Shown piece by piece: positions 17,686-27,815 of a DNA stretch of 64,000 nucleotides. Made by a program: the position numbers and the translations under genes. The stretch's first letter is position 1. Each line of letters starts with the position of its first letter. The notes under the pieces were generated by a model. It saw only the letters and a program-made list of their open reading frames with translations. It was not told the origin of the DNA and searched no databases. Location of the stretch: positions 2,074,501 to 2,138,500 of the forward strand of contig NZ_CP060713.1 of the NCBI RefSeq assembly GCF_014395785.1, written 5' to 3'. The DNA is from Nocardioides mesophilus. GTDB taxonomy: Bacteria > Actinomycetota > Actinomycetes > Propionibacteriales > Nocardioidaceae.

Positions 17686-18519
17686 ATGACGGTCCCGACC
17701 ATCACCTTGAACAACGGCGTGGAGATCCCCCAGCTCGGCTTCGGGGTCTTCCAGATCGACCCCTCCGAGACCCGCGAGGCGACGTTGACCGCCTTCGAGG
17801 TGGGCTACCGGCACATCGACACCGCGCAGATGTACGGCAACGAGAAGGGCGTCGGCGAGGCCGTCCGGGAGTCGGGCCTCGACCGTGGTGAGGTCTTCGT
17901 CACCAGCAAGCTCAACAACGGCTTCCACGCCTACGACGACGCCCTCGCGGCGTTCGACCGGTCGCTGGAGGAGCTCGGCTTCGACTACCTCGACCTGTTC
18001 CTCGTGCACTGGCCGCTGCCCGGCGTCGGCGACTTCGTCGAGACCTGGACCGCGATGGAGAAGATCTACGAGTCCGGCCGCGCCAAGGCGATCGGTGTCT
18101 CGAACTTCCAGCCGCACCACCTGAACCGGCTCGCGAACGAGACCACCGTCACGCCCGCGGTGAACCAGATCGAGGTGCACCCCTACCTCGCCAACGACAC
18201 CGTCCGCGCCTACGACAGCGAGCACGGCATCGCCACCGAGGCCTGGTCGCCGATCGCCCAGGGCAGGGTGCTCGACGACCCGACCATCGTCCGGATCGCC
18301 GGGAACCTCGGCAGGACCCCGGCGCAGGTGACCCTCCGCTGGCACCTGCAGCGCGGCGACATCGTCTTCCCCAAGTCGGTCACGCGCAGCCGTGTCCAGG
18401 AGAACTTCGAGGTCTTCGACTTCGAGCTCTCCGGGACCGACATGGCCGACATCACCGGGCTGGACCGCGAAGAGCGCACCGGGCCGGACCCGGACACCTT
18501 CAACTACATCCCCTCCTGA
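17686..18519 (+). CDS. Aldo/keto reductase
   Basis: This 277-residue NADPH-dependent (beta/alpha)8 reductase shows the complete AKR tetrad: Asp45 and Tyr50 (HIDTAQMY), Lys75 (VTSKLNN) and His108 (LVHWPLP). The C-terminal FPKSVTRSRVQEN segment is the NADPH-binding signature. It resembles the 2,5-diketo-gluconate reductase type (AKR5), which reduces ketones and aldehydes broadly. The ATG at 17686 follows GAAGGAG. A HAD hydrolase gene begins 4 bases after its stop, probably co-transcribed. Confidence 0.9.
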   Translation: MTVPTITLNNGVEIPQLGFGVFQIDPSETREATLTAFEVGYRHIDTAQMYGNEKGVGEAVRESGLDRGEVFVTSKLNNGFHAYDDALAAFDRSLEELGFDYLDLFLVHWPLPGVGDFVETWTAMEKIYESGRAKAIGVSNFQPHHLNRLANETTVTPAVNQIEVHPYLANDTVRAYDSEHGIATEAWSPIAQGRVLDDPTIVRIAGNLGRTPAQVTLRWHLQRGDIVFPKSVTRSRVQENFEVFDFELSGTDMADITGLDREERTGPDPDTFNYIPS

Positions 18520-18523
18520 CCTG

Positions 18524-19195
18524 ATGGCCGCCACGCCCCGCCTCGTCGTGCTGGACGTCAACGAGACGCTCTCGGACCTCGGTCCGCTGCGCGACCGCTT
18601 CGAGGACGTCGGCGCGCCGGGGACGCTGGCGGCCACCTGGTTCGCCGGGGTCCTGCGGGACGGGTTCGCGCTGACCGCCGTCGGGCAGCAGGCCGACTTC
18701 GCCGCCCTCGGTACGGCGGGGCTCCGCACGCTGCTGGACCCGGCGGTGCTGGACCGGCCGCTGGGCGCAGCGGTCGAGCACGTGATGTCCGGCTTCTCGA
18801 GCCTGCCGGTCCACGCCGACGTCGGTCCGGGCCTGCGGGCGCTGGCCGACGCCGGCATCCGGTTGGTGACGCTGAGCAACGGCTCGGCCGCGGTCGGGCG
18901 GTCGCTGCTTGAGCGGGCCGGCCTCGACCACCTGGTCGAGGCATGCCTCTCAGTCGACGACGCGGGGATCTGGAAGCCGCATGCCCGGGCCTACCGCTAC
19001 GCCCTCGACCACTGCGGTGTCGCGGCCGCCGAGGCGATGCTGGTCGCGGTGCACCCGTGGGACGTCGACGGGGCGCACCGGGCCGGGCTGCGGACCGGCT
19101 GGGTGGACCGCGCCGGAGGCGACTACCCGGCGCTTTTCAGCCGGCCCGACGTCACCGGCCGCGACCTCGTGGACCTGGCCGCCCGGCTGCACTGA
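18524..19195 (+). CDS. HAD superfamily hydrolase (haloacid dehalogenase type II-like)
   Basis: This 223-residue protein has HAD motif I as LDVNETLSD (nucleophile Asp11; the second position, Asp in phosphatases, is Asn13), motif II TLSNGS, the motif III lysine in GIWKPHARAY and motif IV as a single Asp in VHPWDVDGA. The Asn at the general-acid position favours a dehalogenase-type rather than a phosphatase-type active site, but the annotation by homology is loose. It is tightly linked to the aldo/keto reductase. The substrate is unknown. Confidence 0.82.
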   Translation: MAATPRLVVLDVNETLSDLGPLRDRFEDVGAPGTLAATWFAGVLRDGFALTAVGQQADFAALGTAGLRTLLDPAVLDRPLGAAVEHVMSGFSSLPVHADVGPGLRALADAGIRLVTLSNGSAAVGRSLLERAGLDHLVEACLSVDDAGIWKPHARAYRYALDHCGVAAAEAMLVAVHPWDVDGAHRAGLRTGWVDRAGGDYPALFSRPDVTGRDLVDLAARLH

Positions 19196-19267
19196 CGTCG
19201 TACGTCGACGGAAGCGGGCGCGGTTGACGCCACCCCTGCCGGAGTCGGCCGGCGCTAGCATCCGGAG

Positions 19268-19573
19268 ATGGGGACCGACGCAGCTGCGGACGAGAACGAC
19301 CCGGAGGTGCTCGGCGTCGATCCGATGACCGTGCAGGGCATCCGGGGGGCACTCCGCGCGCTGCCGGCGCCGCTGCGCGGTGCCGTCATCGGGGCAGTCG
19401 TCCTCGGCGTGACCGGTGGGCTGGTCGGGCTGGTTCTCGGCCTGAGGGCCTACGCGCCGACCGCCTGGGCCGCGGTCCTCGAGGTGGGCGTGCCGGCGGC
19501 GTGCCTCGGGGCCGTGCTCGGCCTGGTCGTCGGCTCGCTCGTCGGCGGCCGGCACCGGGCTCGCGGCCGCTGA
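19268..19573 (+). CDS. Small two-helix membrane protein of unknown function
   Basis: This 101-residue protein has a short acidic N-terminus and two strongly hydrophobic glycine-rich segments at about residues 38-60 (AVIGAVVLGVTGGLVGLVLGL) and 68-93, ending in a basic tail (GRHRARGR), so it is probably an integral membrane protein with both ends inside. I do not recognise a named family. It lies convergent to the L,D-transpeptidase gene, 40 bases apart. Its codon use matches the surrounding genome. Confidence 0.65.
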   Translation: MGTDAAADENDPEVLGVDPMTVQGIRGALRALPAPLRGAVIGAVVLGVTGGLVGLVLGLRAYAPTAWAAVLEVGVPAACLGAVLGLVVGSLVGGRHRARGR

Positions 19574-19613
19574 GAGGCTGGCGGCGGCGCCGGTCGGCGC
19601 GGGTGGCTGTGCG

Positions 19614-20408
19614 TCAGCGGACGACGACGCGCGTGCCGCCCCCGGCGAAGTCCCACAGCCGGGCGGCGAGCCGACGGCTCAGCCGGATGCAGCCGTGCGA
19701 CTCCTGCAGGTCGGTGCCGAGCATCCAGTCCGGGTGGATCTGGGTGCCGCCTGCCTTGGAGACCGGCACCCGGTGGAAGCCGACCCCGCAGGGCGCGAAG
19801 CGGGTGAAGTACGGCAGCCACAGGCTGCCGCCCAGGTCGCTGTTCATCCGGATCTTCGCCGCGCGCCCGCAGGCGCTGCCCACGGCGTACCGGCCCGCGT
19901 CCAGGACACCGGGGTTGTCGACCATGCCCCCTTCGGCGACCACGCGGTTCTTGGCGTCGACCAGCCACACGTAGTTCTGGTGCTGGCTGATGACCACCCG
20001 ACGGCCGGTGCCGGACCGGACCACCGGGCGGCGGTCGCAGGGGACCTGCTGGTCGGCGTAGAGCCGCTGGCGGGTGGCCTGGCTCAGGGTGCCGCTCTGG
20101 GAGAGGTCGTTGGCGGCCTGGAAGCGGGTGAGGGCGGCCCGGGTGTGGGTCCCGATGCGGCCGTCGACGGGGCCGGCGTCGCAGCCGAGATCGTTGAGCC
20201 TGAGCTGGGCCCGCTCGGCACTGGTCGTCGCGGTGGCCGAGCCCCTGACCCAGCTCCCGGCCGGGCCGGCCGCCGGCCCCGGCACCGAGGTCTCCGCCCC
20301 GGTCACGGAGGGCGCGCGCCCGGGGGCCGCGGCGGCCTGCGCCGGGACGAGCGGCGCGGCGAGCAGGGCGGCGGCCGCGGCGACCAGCAGGCGGAGCGGA
20401 CGGTTCAC
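19614..20408 (-). CDS. Secreted L,D-transpeptidase with peptidoglycan-binding domain
   Basis: This 264-residue protein has an N-terminal signal peptide (hydrophobic alanine/leucine stretch to about residue 28, AQAAAAP cleavage region), a PG_binding_1 domain at about 66-118 (LRLNDLGCDAGPVDGRIG, TRAALTRFQ) and a C-terminal YkuD catalytic domain with the active-site SHGCIRL (His238, Cys240). The enzyme forms 3-3 cross-links in peptidoglycan or attaches proteins to it outside the membrane. Extra cysteines in both domains could form disulfides. Start ATG at 20408; it is monocistronic. Confidence 0.9.
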   Translation of the reverse strand: MNRPLRLLVAAAAALLAAPLVPAQAAAAPGRAPSVTGAETSVPGPAAGPAGSWVRGSATATTSAERAQLRLNDLGCDAGPVDGRIGTHTRAALTRFQAANDLSQSGTLSQATRQRLYADQQVPCDRRPVVRSGTGRRVVISQHQNYVWLVDAKNRVVAEGGMVDNPGVLDAGRYAVGSACGRAAKIRMNSDLGGSLWLPYFTRFAPCGVGFHRVPVSKAGGTQIHPDWMLGTDLQESHGCIRLSRRLAARLWDFAGGGTRVVVR

Positions 20409-20550
20409 CAGGGGTCTCCCATCAGGACGACACGGACGCCGCTCCCATGACGAGGGCCGGCGGGCCGCCGGCGCCTCTCCCGGGAAGGAGCCACTCTCCT
20501 GGCATTCTCACGCGAGAAGCAGCCGGAGCGCCACGGTCGGCCGCGGGCGG

Positions 20551-21168
20551 TCAGGCCAGCGAGGCGGCCGCGCTCGCGAGCCGAGTGATCTCCGCCCAGT
20601 CGCCGCGGCGTACGGCGTCCGCCGGGGTGATCCACGAGCCGCCGACGCAGCCGACGTTCGGCAGCTCCAGGTAGGAACCCGCCGTCGCCGCGGTGATGCC
20701 GCCGGTCGGGCAGAACCGGGCCTGCGGCACCGGGGCGGCGACCGACTTCAGGAAGTCGGCGCCGCCCGAGGCCACCGCCGGGAACAGCTTGAGGTCGCTG
20801 TGGCCGAGCTCCAGCAGCCGCAGCACCTCCGAGACGGTGGCCGCGCCGGGCAGGAACGGCAGCCCGGTGTCCTGCATCGCCGCGGCCAGGGTTGTGGTGG
20901 TGCCGGGGGAGACCAGGAACTGCGCGCCGGCGTCCGCGGCCTCCTGGGCCTGTGCGGGGGCGACGATCGTCCCGGCGCCGACCAGGATCTCCGGCACCTC
21001 CGCGGCGATCGCCCGGACCGCGTCCAGGGCGGCCGGGGTGCGCAGGGTCAGCTCGATCACCGGCAGCCCGCCCTCGACCAGGGCCCGGGCCAGCGGCACG
21101 GCGTCCGCGGCGTCGTGCAGGACGACCACCGGGATCACCGGGACGCGGTCGAGCAGCGAGTCACTCAT
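20551..21168 (-). CDS. eda: 2-keto-3-deoxy-6-phosphogluconate (KDPG) aldolase
   Basis: This 205-residue (beta/alpha)8 aldolase has the Glu39/Arg43 pair in ELTLRTP and the Schiff-base Lys127 in DLKLFPA, the signatures of bifunctional KDPG/KHG aldolase. It splits KDPG to pyruvate and glyceraldehyde-3-phosphate, the last Entner-Doudoroff step. Its ATG at 21168 overlaps the end of edd by 8 bases, so it is translated with the two upstream genes zwf and edd. Confidence 0.93.
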   Translation of the reverse strand: MSDSLLDRVPVIPVVVLHDAADAVPLARALVEGGLPVIELTLRTPAALDAVRAIAAEVPEILVGAGTIVAPAQAQEAADAGAQFLVSPGTTTTLAAAMQDTGLPFLPGAATVSEVLRLLELGHSDLKLFPAVASGGADFLKSVAAPVPQARFCPTGGITAATAGSYLELPNVGCVGGSWITPADAVRRGDWAEITRLASAAASLA

Positions 21169-23023
21169 CGATGTCCTCCTGGGTGGCGGGCGCGGCGGGC
21201 GCGGTGGGGCCGAAGACGCTGGCGCCCTGGTCGGCCGGGCCGACCGCGGCGCGGAACGACGCGAACAGCTCGCGGCCGGTGCCGGCCACCGGGCTGTCGT
21301 CGGGACAGGCGGCCTCGCGCGCCTCGAGCTCGTAGTCGGCGACGTGCAGCTCGAGGATCCCGGCGTCGGCGTCCAGCGTGACGAGGTCGCCGTCCCGGAC
21401 CCGGGCGAGCGGGCCGCCCACCGCGGCCTCGGGGGTGAGGTGGATCGCGGCCGGGACCTTGCCGGAGGCCCCGGACATCCGGCCGTCGGTGACCAGGGCG
21501 ACCCGCTGACCGCGGTCCTGGAGCACCCCGAGCGCCGGGGTCAGCTTGTGCAGCTCGGGCATGCCGTTGGCGGCCGGCCCCTGGAAACGCAGCACCGCGA
21601 CGAAGTCGCCCTCGAGCACGCCGTCCGCGAACGCGGTGAGGAAGTCGTTCTGGTCGTCGAAGACCCGCACGGGCGCCTTGACCTGCCGGTGCTCGGGCTT
21701 GACCGCGGAGGTCTTGATCACCGAGCGGCCGAGGTTGCCCTCGAGCATCCGCAGGCCACCGTCGGGGGAGAACGGCGCGTCCGCGCCGCGCAGCACCTCG
21801 GTGTCATGGCTGGCCTTGGGCCCCTCCTCCCAGGTGACGCCGGCACCGTCGAGCCGCGCCTCGCTGGTGTAGCGCCACAAGCCGTGGCCCGCCGCGGTCT
21901 TCACGTCGTCGTGCAGCAGCCCCGCCTTGAGCAGCGAGTGCACGGTGAACGCCAGCCCGCCGGCGGCGTGGAAGTGGTTCACGTCGGCCTTGCCGTTCGG
22001 GTAGACCCGGGCCAGCAGCGGAACCACCGCGGAGAGGTCGGAGAGGTCGTCCCAGGTGAGGGTGATCCCCGCGGCCCGGGCGATCGCGACCAGGTGCAGC
22101 GTGTGGTTGGTGGAGCCGCCGGTGGACAGCAGCGCCACGCAGCCGTTGACGATCGCCTTCTCGTCGACGACCTCGCCGACCGGCGTGTACTCCTCGCCGA
22201 ACGACGTCAGGTCGACGACCCGGGAGCCGGCGGCGGCGGTCAGGGCGTCGCGCAGCGGCGTGCCGGGGTTGACGAAGCTGGCGCCGGGCAGGTGCAGCCC
22301 CATGACCTCCATCAGCATCTGGTTGGAGTTCGCGGTGCCGTAGAACGTGCAGGTGCCGGCCGAGTGGTACGACGCGGCCTCCGCCTCGAGGAGCTCCTCG
22401 CGGCCGACCTCGCCGGCGGCGTACGCCTGCCGGATCCGGGCCTTCTCGTCGTTGGGCAGGCCGCTGGTCATCGGGCCGGCGGGCACGAAGATGGTCGGCA
22501 GGTGGCCGAAGGAGAGCGCGCCGATCAGCATGCCCGGCACGATCTTGTCGCAGACGCCGAGCATCAACGCGGCGTCGAACATGTCGTGGGAGAGCGCGAT
22601 CGCGGTCGACATGGCGATCACGTCGCGGCTGAACAGCGAGAGCTGCATGCCGTCCCGGCCCTGGGTGATCCCGTCGCACATCGCGGGCACACCGCCGGCG
22701 AACTGCGCGAGGCCGCCGGCGCGGAGCACGGACTGCTTGAGCCGCGCGGGGAAGCTCTCGAACGGCTGGTGCGCGGAGAGCATGTCGTTGTAGGCCGACA
22801 CGATCGCCACGTTGGGCTTGGTGTGCCGGCGCAGCGCGGCTTTGTCGGCCGGGTTCGAGGCGGCGAAGCCGTGGGCGAGGTTGGCGCAGGCGAGCCGGCC
22901 GCGGGCCGGCCCCTTGTCAGCCGCGGCGCGGATCCGGGCGAGATAGCCCTCGCGCTCGGGCCGGCTGCGTTCGGTGACACGGCGGGTGACCGCGTCGACC
23001 ACCGGGTGCAGGGAAGGGGACAT
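21161..23023 (-). CDS. edd: 6-Phosphogluconate dehydratase
   Basis: This 620-residue protein is a full-length IlvD/Edd-family Fe-S dehydratase with the conserved segments [35 protein letters not shown] and the C-terminal [11 protein letters not shown]. The Edd rather than IlvD identity follows from sequence character and from its position between zwf and eda. It converts 6-phosphogluconate to KDPG. The ATG at 23023 overlaps the zwf stop as TGATG, giving translational coupling; an in-frame extension further upstream would lie inside zwf and is not used. Confidence 0.93.
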   Translation of the reverse strand: MSPSLHPVVDAVTRRVTERSRPEREGYLARIRAAADKGPARGRLACANLAHGFAASNPADKAALRRHTKPNVAIVSAYNDMLSAHQPFESFPARLKQSVLRAGGLAQFAGGVPAMCDGITQGRDGMQLSLFSRDVIAMSTAIALSHDMFDAALMLGVCDKIVPGMLIGALSFGHLPTIFVPAGPMTSGLPNDEKARIRQAYAAGEVGREELLEAEAASYHSAGTCTFYGTANSNQMLMEVMGLHLPGASFVNPGTPLRDALTAAAGSRVVDLTSFGEEYTPVGEVVDEKAIVNGCVALLSTGGSTNHTLHLVAIARAAGITLTWDDLSDLSAVVPLLARVYPNGKADVNHFHAAGGLAFTVHSLLKAGLLHDDVKTAAGHGLWRYTSEARLDGAGVTWEEGPKASHDTEVLRGADAPFSPDGGLRMLEGNLGRSVIKTSAVKPEHRQVKAPVRVFDDQNDFLTAFADGVLEGDFVAVLRFQGPAANGMPELHKLTPALGVLQDRGQRVALVTDGRMSGASGKVPAAIHLTPEAAVGGPLARVRDGDLVTLDADAGILELHVADYELEAREAACPDDSPVAGTGRELFASFRAAVGPADQGASVFGPTAPAAPATQEDIDE

Positions 23024-24513
23024 CACAGACTGCTCTCGTGCCAGGAGCGACCGTCGCGCTCGATGAGGGTGGTCGCGGCGCTGGGACCACTGGTGCCGGC
23101 GGGGTAGGGACGGGGGTGGTGGCGCGGGTCGGTCCAGGCCTGCAGGATCGGCTCGGTCCACTCCCAGGCGGCCTCGACCTCGTCGCGGCGCATGAACAGC
23201 GTCGGGTTGCCCCGGACCACGTCCATCAGCAGCCGCTCGTAGGCGTCGGGCGAGGAGGTCTGGAAGGCCTGCGCGTAGTTGAGGTCGAGCGAGACCGGTC
23301 GCAACCGGATGCCGCCGGGGCCCGGCTCCTTCGCGGTCAGGTGCAGCCGCATGCCCTCGTCGGGCTGGAGCCGGATCACCAGCCGGTTCGGCTCCTCGGT
23401 GCCCTCGCTGCCGGGGAACATCGGGTGCGGCACGTTCTTGAACGTCACCACGATCTCCGAGCAGCGCCGGTCCATGCGCTTGCCGGTGCGCAGGTAGAAC
23501 GGGACGCCGGCCCAGCGCCAGTTGTCGACGTGGGCCTTGATCGCGGCGAAGGTCTCGGTGCGGCTCTCCGGGAGGCCGACCTCCTCGACGTACGACGCGC
23601 CGGCCGCGCCGTCGACCAGGCCGGCGGCGTACTGCCCGGCGACGGTCAACGCGGTGACGTCCGCGCCGGTGATCGGCCGGAGCGCGCGCAGCACCTTGAG
23701 CTTCTCGTCGCGCACGTCCTCACGGTTGACGTACGTCGGCGGCTCCATGGCCACCAGGCAGAGCAGCTGCAGCAGGTGGTTCTGCACCATGTCGCGCAGG
23801 GCGCCGGAGCCGTCGTAGTACTCCCCGCGGCCGGCGACGCCCAGGGACTCCGCGACGGTGATCTGGACGTGGTCGATCCAGTGCGCGTTCCAGATCGGCT
23901 CGAGGAAGACGTTGGCGAAGCGCGTCACCAGCAGGTTCTGGACGCTCTCCTTGCCGAGGTAGTGGTCGATCCGGAAGATCTGCCGCTCCTCGAAGACCGC
24001 GCCCACGGCGTCGTGGATCGCCTCCGCGGAGGCGAGGTCGGTGCCGAGCGGCTTCTCGAGCACCACGCGCGAGTGCTCGCTGACCAGGCCCTGCTCGTGC
24101 AGCCGGTGGGAGACGGGACCGAACAGCGAGGGCGCGCAGGCCAGGTAGAAGACCCGGATGCGCTCGGGGTCGCAGCCGAGCAGCTCGACGACCGGGGGCC
24201 AGTCGGCGGGCTCGTCGAAGTCGAGGCTGATGTGGTGCAGCCGCTCGAGGAAGCGGTCGACGGAGCGCTCCTCGTGGGCGGAGGAGTCGACGAACCGGGC
24301 GAGCTCGCCGCGCACCTTGGCGCGGAAGCCCTGGTCGTCGAGGCCGGCCCGGGACAGCGCGACGACCCGGGTGTCGTCGGTGAGCTGGCCGGCCCGGTCG
24401 CGGAGGTAGAGGGAGGGTAGGAGCTTGCGCATCGCCAGGTCACCGGTGCCGCCGAGGACGACGAAGTCGCACGGGCTCACGGGCTGGGGAGCGGTGGTGG
24501 GTCGGGGGGTCAC
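23023..24513 (-). CDS. zwf: Glucose-6-phosphate 1-dehydrogenase
   Basis: This 496-residue protein has the N-terminal nucleotide-binding GGTGDLA (residues 21-27), the active-site RIDHYLGKE (181-189) and the conserved RTGKRMDRR segment. It oxidises glucose-6-phosphate to 6-phosphogluconolactone with NAD(P). The GTG at 24513 follows GGAGAAGCTC at ideal spacing; the open frame continues to 24660 but without protein-like sequence. It is the first gene of zwf-edd-eda. A 6-phosphogluconolactonase gene is not present in the operon and must be elsewhere or be bypassed by spontaneous hydrolysis. Confidence 0.93.
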   Translation of the reverse strand: MTPRPTTAPQPVSPCDFVVLGGTGDLAMRKLLPSLYLRDRAGQLTDDTRVVALSRAGLDDQGFRAKVRGELARFVDSSAHEERSVDRFLERLHHISLDFDEPADWPPVVELLGCDPERIRVFYLACAPSLFGPVSHRLHEQGLVSEHSRVVLEKPLGTDLASAEAIHDAVGAVFEERQIFRIDHYLGKESVQNLLVTRFANVFLEPIWNAHWIDHVQITVAESLGVAGRGEYYDGSGALRDMVQNHLLQLLCLVAMEPPTYVNREDVRDEKLKVLRALRPITGADVTALTVAGQYAAGLVDGAAGASYVEEVGLPESRTETFAAIKAHVDNWRWAGVPFYLRTGKRMDRRCSEIVVTFKNVPHPMFPGSEGTEEPNRLVIRLQPDEGMRLHLTAKEPGPGGIRLRPVSLDLNYAQAFQTSSPDAYERLLMDVVRGNPTLFMRRDEVEAAWEWTEPILQAWTDPRHHPRPYPAGTSGPSAATTLIERDGRSWHESSL

Positions 24514-24585
24514 GAGCTTCTCCAGGTGCGGCCAGGTGCGGAAGGTGTGCCGAGGGTCGGATCGCGACCGCGTCGGGCACTGAGT

Positions 24586-24623
24586 GGTCCACGCTAGGGG
24601 ACCTTCTGTGCTCTGGCAAGCAC
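24586..24623. promoter_or_regulatory. Candidate operator region between zwf operon and ROK gene
   Basis: The divergent control region holds two short perfect inverted repeats: GGTCC (24586-24590) with GGACC (24599-24603), and GTGCT (24608-24612) with AGCAC (24619-24623). Either could be bound by the ROK regulator encoded immediately to the right. The arms are only 5 bp, so chance is not excluded. Confidence 0.25.
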
Positions 24624-24695
24624 CACTTAGGTATGTTGGAAAGCATAAGATCTCCTTCACCTGCCCTTCACGCGGCGGATTGGTTGAATGACCCG

Positions 24696-25892
24696 ATGAG
24701 CTCCCCTCCGTACGCCGGTACGCCGCCGGTCGTGGCCGGCCCCGGCGACCTGCTGGACCTGATCCGGTCCGGCCGGGCCGGCACCCGCGCCGACCTGCGC
24801 CGGCTCACCGGGCTGTCCCGCACCGCGGTGTCCGCCCGGCTCGACGCCCTGGCCGGCCTTGGGCTCGTCCAGGAGGGCGGGACCGCGGAGTCCACCGGCG
24901 GCCGGCCCCCCGCCCGGCTCTCGTTCCACCGGCAGGCCGGGGTGGTGCTCGCCGTGGCGATCGGCCGGAGCCGGGTCCAGCTCGCCGTCTGCGACCTCAG
25001 CGGCGCGGTGCTCGCCGCCGCCGACGTCGACCAGGAGGTGGGAGCCGGCCCGGACCAGGTGATGCCCCGGGTGGTGGCGGTGCTCCGCGACCTGCTCGAC
25101 GAGGCCGGCCGCGGGGCCGGCGACGTCCGGGCCTTCGGGGTCAGCATCCCCGGCACGGTGGACCGCGACCGCGGCGTGAGCCACGACTCCCAGCTGATGA
25201 CGGGCTGGGACGGCGTACCGCTCTCGCGCTGGCTCACCGACCTGGCCGCGGCACCGGTGCTGGTCGACAACGACGCCGCCGTGCTGGCCCTCTCCGAGCA
25301 GGTCGACGGCCAGGAGGGGCGGGAGAACCTGCTGGCCCTCAAGGTCTCCACCGGTCTGGGGGCCGGGATCGTCGCGGACGGACGGCTGGTGCGCGGCGGT
25401 CGCGGGGCCGCCGGCGAGATCGGTCACGTGAAGACCGTCGCCGCCGAGGGACGGACCTGCCGCTGCGGCGAGGTCGGCTGCCTGGAGGCCGTCGCCGGGG
25501 GCTGGGCGCTGGTCGAGGCGATGCGCGAGCAGGGCCGCGAGGTCGGCCACATCCGGGACCTGGTGGCGCTGGCCGTCGAGGGGGACGCGGAGGCCCGCCG
25601 GCTGATCCGGGAGAGCGGCCGCCGCTACGGCGAGGTGCTCGGTGCAGTGGTGACGATCCTGAACCCCGACGTGCTGGTCATCGGCGGCGACGTGCTGCCG
25701 GCCTACGAGACGTTCGTGGCGGGGATGCGCGAGACGGTCTACGCCCAGGGCACCGCGCTGGCCACCAAGGACCTGCGGATCGAGCCGGCGCGGCACGGCG
25801 AGCAGGCCGGGCTGGTGGGCTGTGCCGCGATGGCGCTCGAGGAGATCCTCAACCCCCGCGCCGTGGACCTCGCCGTCTCCCGGGCGGACTGA
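24696..25892 (+). CDS. ROK family transcriptional regulator
   Basis: This 398-residue protein has an N-terminal winged helix (residues about 28-60, TRADLRRLTGLSRTAVSARLDAL) followed by a ROK sugar-kinase-like domain with the zinc motif CRCGEVGC (Cys255, Cys257, Cys262 with His244). ROK repressors sense sugars or sugar phosphates. It is transcribed divergently from zwf-edd-eda, and control of that operon by a glucose or gluconate metabolite is the natural reading (inference). I chose the ATG at 24696; an in-frame TTG/ATG upstream at 24633 would overlap the control region. Confidence 0.87.
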   Translation: MSSPPYAGTPPVVAGPGDLLDLIRSGRAGTRADLRRLTGLSRTAVSARLDALAGLGLVQEGGTAESTGGRPPARLSFHRQAGVVLAVAIGRSRVQLAVCDLSGAVLAAADVDQEVGAGPDQVMPRVVAVLRDLLDEAGRGAGDVRAFGVSIPGTVDRDRGVSHDSQLMTGWDGVPLSRWLTDLAAAPVLVDNDAAVLALSEQVDGQEGRENLLALKVSTGLGAGIVADGRLVRGGRGAAGEIGHVKTVAAEGRTCRCGEVGCLEAVAGGWALVEAMREQGREVGHIRDLVALAVEGDAEARRLIRESGRRYGEVLGAVVTILNPDVLVIGGDVLPAYETFVAGMRETVYAQGTALATKDLRIEPARHGEQAGLVGCAAMALEEILNPRAVDLAVSRAD

Positions 25893-25963
25893 GCCCTTCA
25901 CTCCGCCGACCCGCTGGGTCGGTCTCCTTCCCGACGGCGCTCCCCGCGGGTAGCGTCGAGGGG

Positions 25964-26560
25964 GTGCGGATGTTCGTGGCGCTGCCGCTCTCCGAGGCGG
26001 CGGTCGAGCACCTCCAGGAGTTCCTGGCCCCGCGCCAGGAGGCCGGCGCCGACCTGCGTTGGACCGTGACCGAGCAGTGGCACCTGACGCTGGCGTTCCT
26101 GCCCGACGTCGCCGATCGGCACCTCGACGAGCTCGAGGAGCGGCTGACCCGGGCGGCGCGCCGCCGTACCGCGGTCGAGGTGGCGCTCGCCGGAGGCGGT
26201 GCCTTCCCCGGCCCGTCGCGCGGGCGGGTGCTCTTCGCCGCCGTCGACGCGGGGGAGCGGACCGGGAGCCGGGCCGAGGAGCTGCGCCGGATGGCGACCG
26301 GGGCGCGGGCCGCCGCCGTGAAGTCCGGCATCGAGGTCGAGGGCGCCCGGTTCCACCCGCACGTCACGCTGGCCCGGGCCAGGCGTCCGACCGAGATGAC
26401 CCGCTGGATCCGGGTGCTGGAGGGCTACCGCGGACCCACCTGGTGCACCGAGCGCCTGGTGCTGGTCGAGTCCCACCTGGGGGAGGGGCCGCGGCGGCGT
26501 CCCCGCTACGAGATCCGGGCGGACTTCCCGCTGGGGGCCGGCGCCGAAACGCGGGCGTAA
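25964..26560 (+). CDS. thpR: RNA 2',3'-cyclic phosphodiesterase (2H superfamily)
   Basis: This 198-residue protein carries both HxT motifs of the 2H phosphoesterases: HLTL at residues 40-43 and HVTL near residue 133. The N-terminal RMFVALPLSEAAVEHL is typical of ThpR/LigT. It hydrolyses 2',3'-cyclic phosphate RNA ends and can ligate tRNA halves in vitro. The start is a GTG at 25964. It is preceded by the ROK gene and followed by an ACT-domain gene with 73 bases between them, so it probably has its own transcript. Confidence 0.88.
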   Translation: MRMFVALPLSEAAVEHLQEFLAPRQEAGADLRWTVTEQWHLTLAFLPDVADRHLDELEERLTRAARRRTAVEVALAGGGAFPGPSRGRVLFAAVDAGERTGSRAEELRRMATGARAAAVKSGIEVEGARFHPHVTLARARRPTEMTRWIRVLEGYRGPTWCTERLVLVESHLGEGPRRRPRYEIRADFPLGAGAETRA

Positions 26561-26633
26561 CCCCGCCGTGAGACGGTCTGACCGATAGGGTCCGGACCAG
26601 GACGACCCTCGTGCTGTGAAGGGAATGGGTGGC

Positions 26634-27278
26634 ATGCCGTTCTTGCTCCGTGTGGAGCTGCCGGACGTGCCCGGTTCGCTGGGTCGGGTGGCGACCGCGA
26701 TCGGTGAGGCCGGCGGTGACATCGAGGCCATCGAGATCGTCGAGCACCGTCGCGACGGCACCGCGGTCGACGACGTGCTCCTCGAGACCGCGCCCGGGAT
26801 CATGCCCGACTCGATCGTCTCGGCCTGCAACCAGCTCGACGGGGTGCAGGTGGTCTGGATCTCGCGGTACGCCGCCGGCGGCAACCTGTTCCTGGACCTC
26901 GAGGCCGTCGAGCAGCTGACCGAGTCGCCGGCCACGGCGCTCGACGAGCTCGTCGACCTGCTGCCGATCACGTTCCGCGCGGACTGGGCCATGCGGCTGC
27001 GGGCCGACGGCACCGGGGCGACCGTGCTGCACCGCACCTCCGCGGCCCCCGAGGTCGTGGTCGGGCTTCCGCAGTGGTTCGAGCTGGCGCAGGCCGCGCG
27101 CCTGGACCTGCCGCATGAGTGGACCCACCTCGACGGCACGCTGCTGGCCGGGGCACCGCTCGGCGACGACGCGCTGGTTCTGTTCGGCCGCCGCGGCGGT
27201 CCCGACGTGCTGGACTCCGAGCTGGCCCGGCTGCAGCACCTCGCCGCCCTGGCCGTCTCGATCGCCCGCGCCGGCTGA
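26634..27278 (+). CDS. ACT-domain-containing protein
   Basis: This 214-residue protein begins with an ACT domain (FLLRVELPDVPGSLGRVATAIGEAGGDIEAIEI, positions about 3-35), the fold that binds amino acids and regulates enzymes. The remaining 140 residues show no catalytic motif I recognise and could be a GAF-like or kinase-like sensor module. I chose the ATG at 26634, nine bases after a GAAGGGA site, over GTG 26616 and ATG 26625. No partner gene is adjacent. It is probably a metabolic sensor protein. Confidence 0.8.
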   Translation: MPFLLRVELPDVPGSLGRVATAIGEAGGDIEAIEIVEHRRDGTAVDDVLLETAPGIMPDSIVSACNQLDGVQVVWISRYAAGGNLFLDLEAVEQLTESPATALDELVDLLPITFRADWAMRLRADGTGATVLHRTSAAPEVVVGLPQWFELAQAARLDLPHEWTHLDGTLLAGAPLGDDALVLFGRRGGPDVLDSELARLQHLAALAVSIARAG

Positions 27279-27317
27279 GCCGGACCGCCGGGCACCGGGC
27301 CGGCGCGACGGGATGGG

Positions 27318-27758
27318 TCAGCGCGGCTCGGCGACGAAGACCGGGATCTCCCGGTCGGTCCGGCGCTGGTAGTCGGCGTAGTTGGGGAAGGCCGCGACCG
27401 CGCGCTCCCACCACTGCGCCTTCTCCTCGCCGGTCACGAGACGGACGGTCATGTCCTGGCGGACCGGACCGTCCTGGAGCTCGATCAGCGGGTGCGCCAC
27501 CAGGTTGTGGTACCAGGTCGGGTGCTTCGGCGCACCGCCCTGGGAGGCCACCAGGGCGTAGGCACCGTCGTGCTCGACCCGCATCAACGGGGTCTTGCGG
27601 ATCTTCCCGCTGCGGGCACCGAGCGAGGTCACCACCACCACGGGCAACCCGGTGTCGCGCAGCGTCGTGCCCGCGGTGCCACCGGAGCTCTCGTAGAGCT
27701 CGACCTGGTCGCGGACCCACTGCTCGGAGCTGGGGACGTACTCACCGGTGAGAGGCAT
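27318..27758 (-). CDS. Nitroreductase/deazaflavin (F420)-dependent oxidoreductase, Ddn family
   Basis: This 146-residue split-barrel protein shows the family hallmarks: [49 protein letters not shown] and the C-terminal [16 protein letters not shown]. Relatives use reduced coenzyme F420 to reduce quinones, nitroimidazoles or enones. F420 use is consistent with an actinobacterium. The ATG at 27758 gives the typical N-terminus. It is divergent from menB, 57 bases apart, and convergent with the ACT-domain gene. Confidence 0.9.
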   Translation of the reverse strand: MPLTGEYVPSSEQWVRDQVELYESSGGTAGTTLRDTGLPVVVVTSLGARSGKIRKTPLMRVEHDGAYALVASQGGAPKHPTWYHNLVAHPLIELQDGPVRQDMTVRLVTGEEKAQWWERAVAAFPNYADYQRRTDREIPVFVAEPR

Positions 27759-27815
27759 AGCAGGACAACGACCTCCGGGCCCGGCTTGTTCCGCCTCTCG
27801 CCTAGATTGAGCGCC

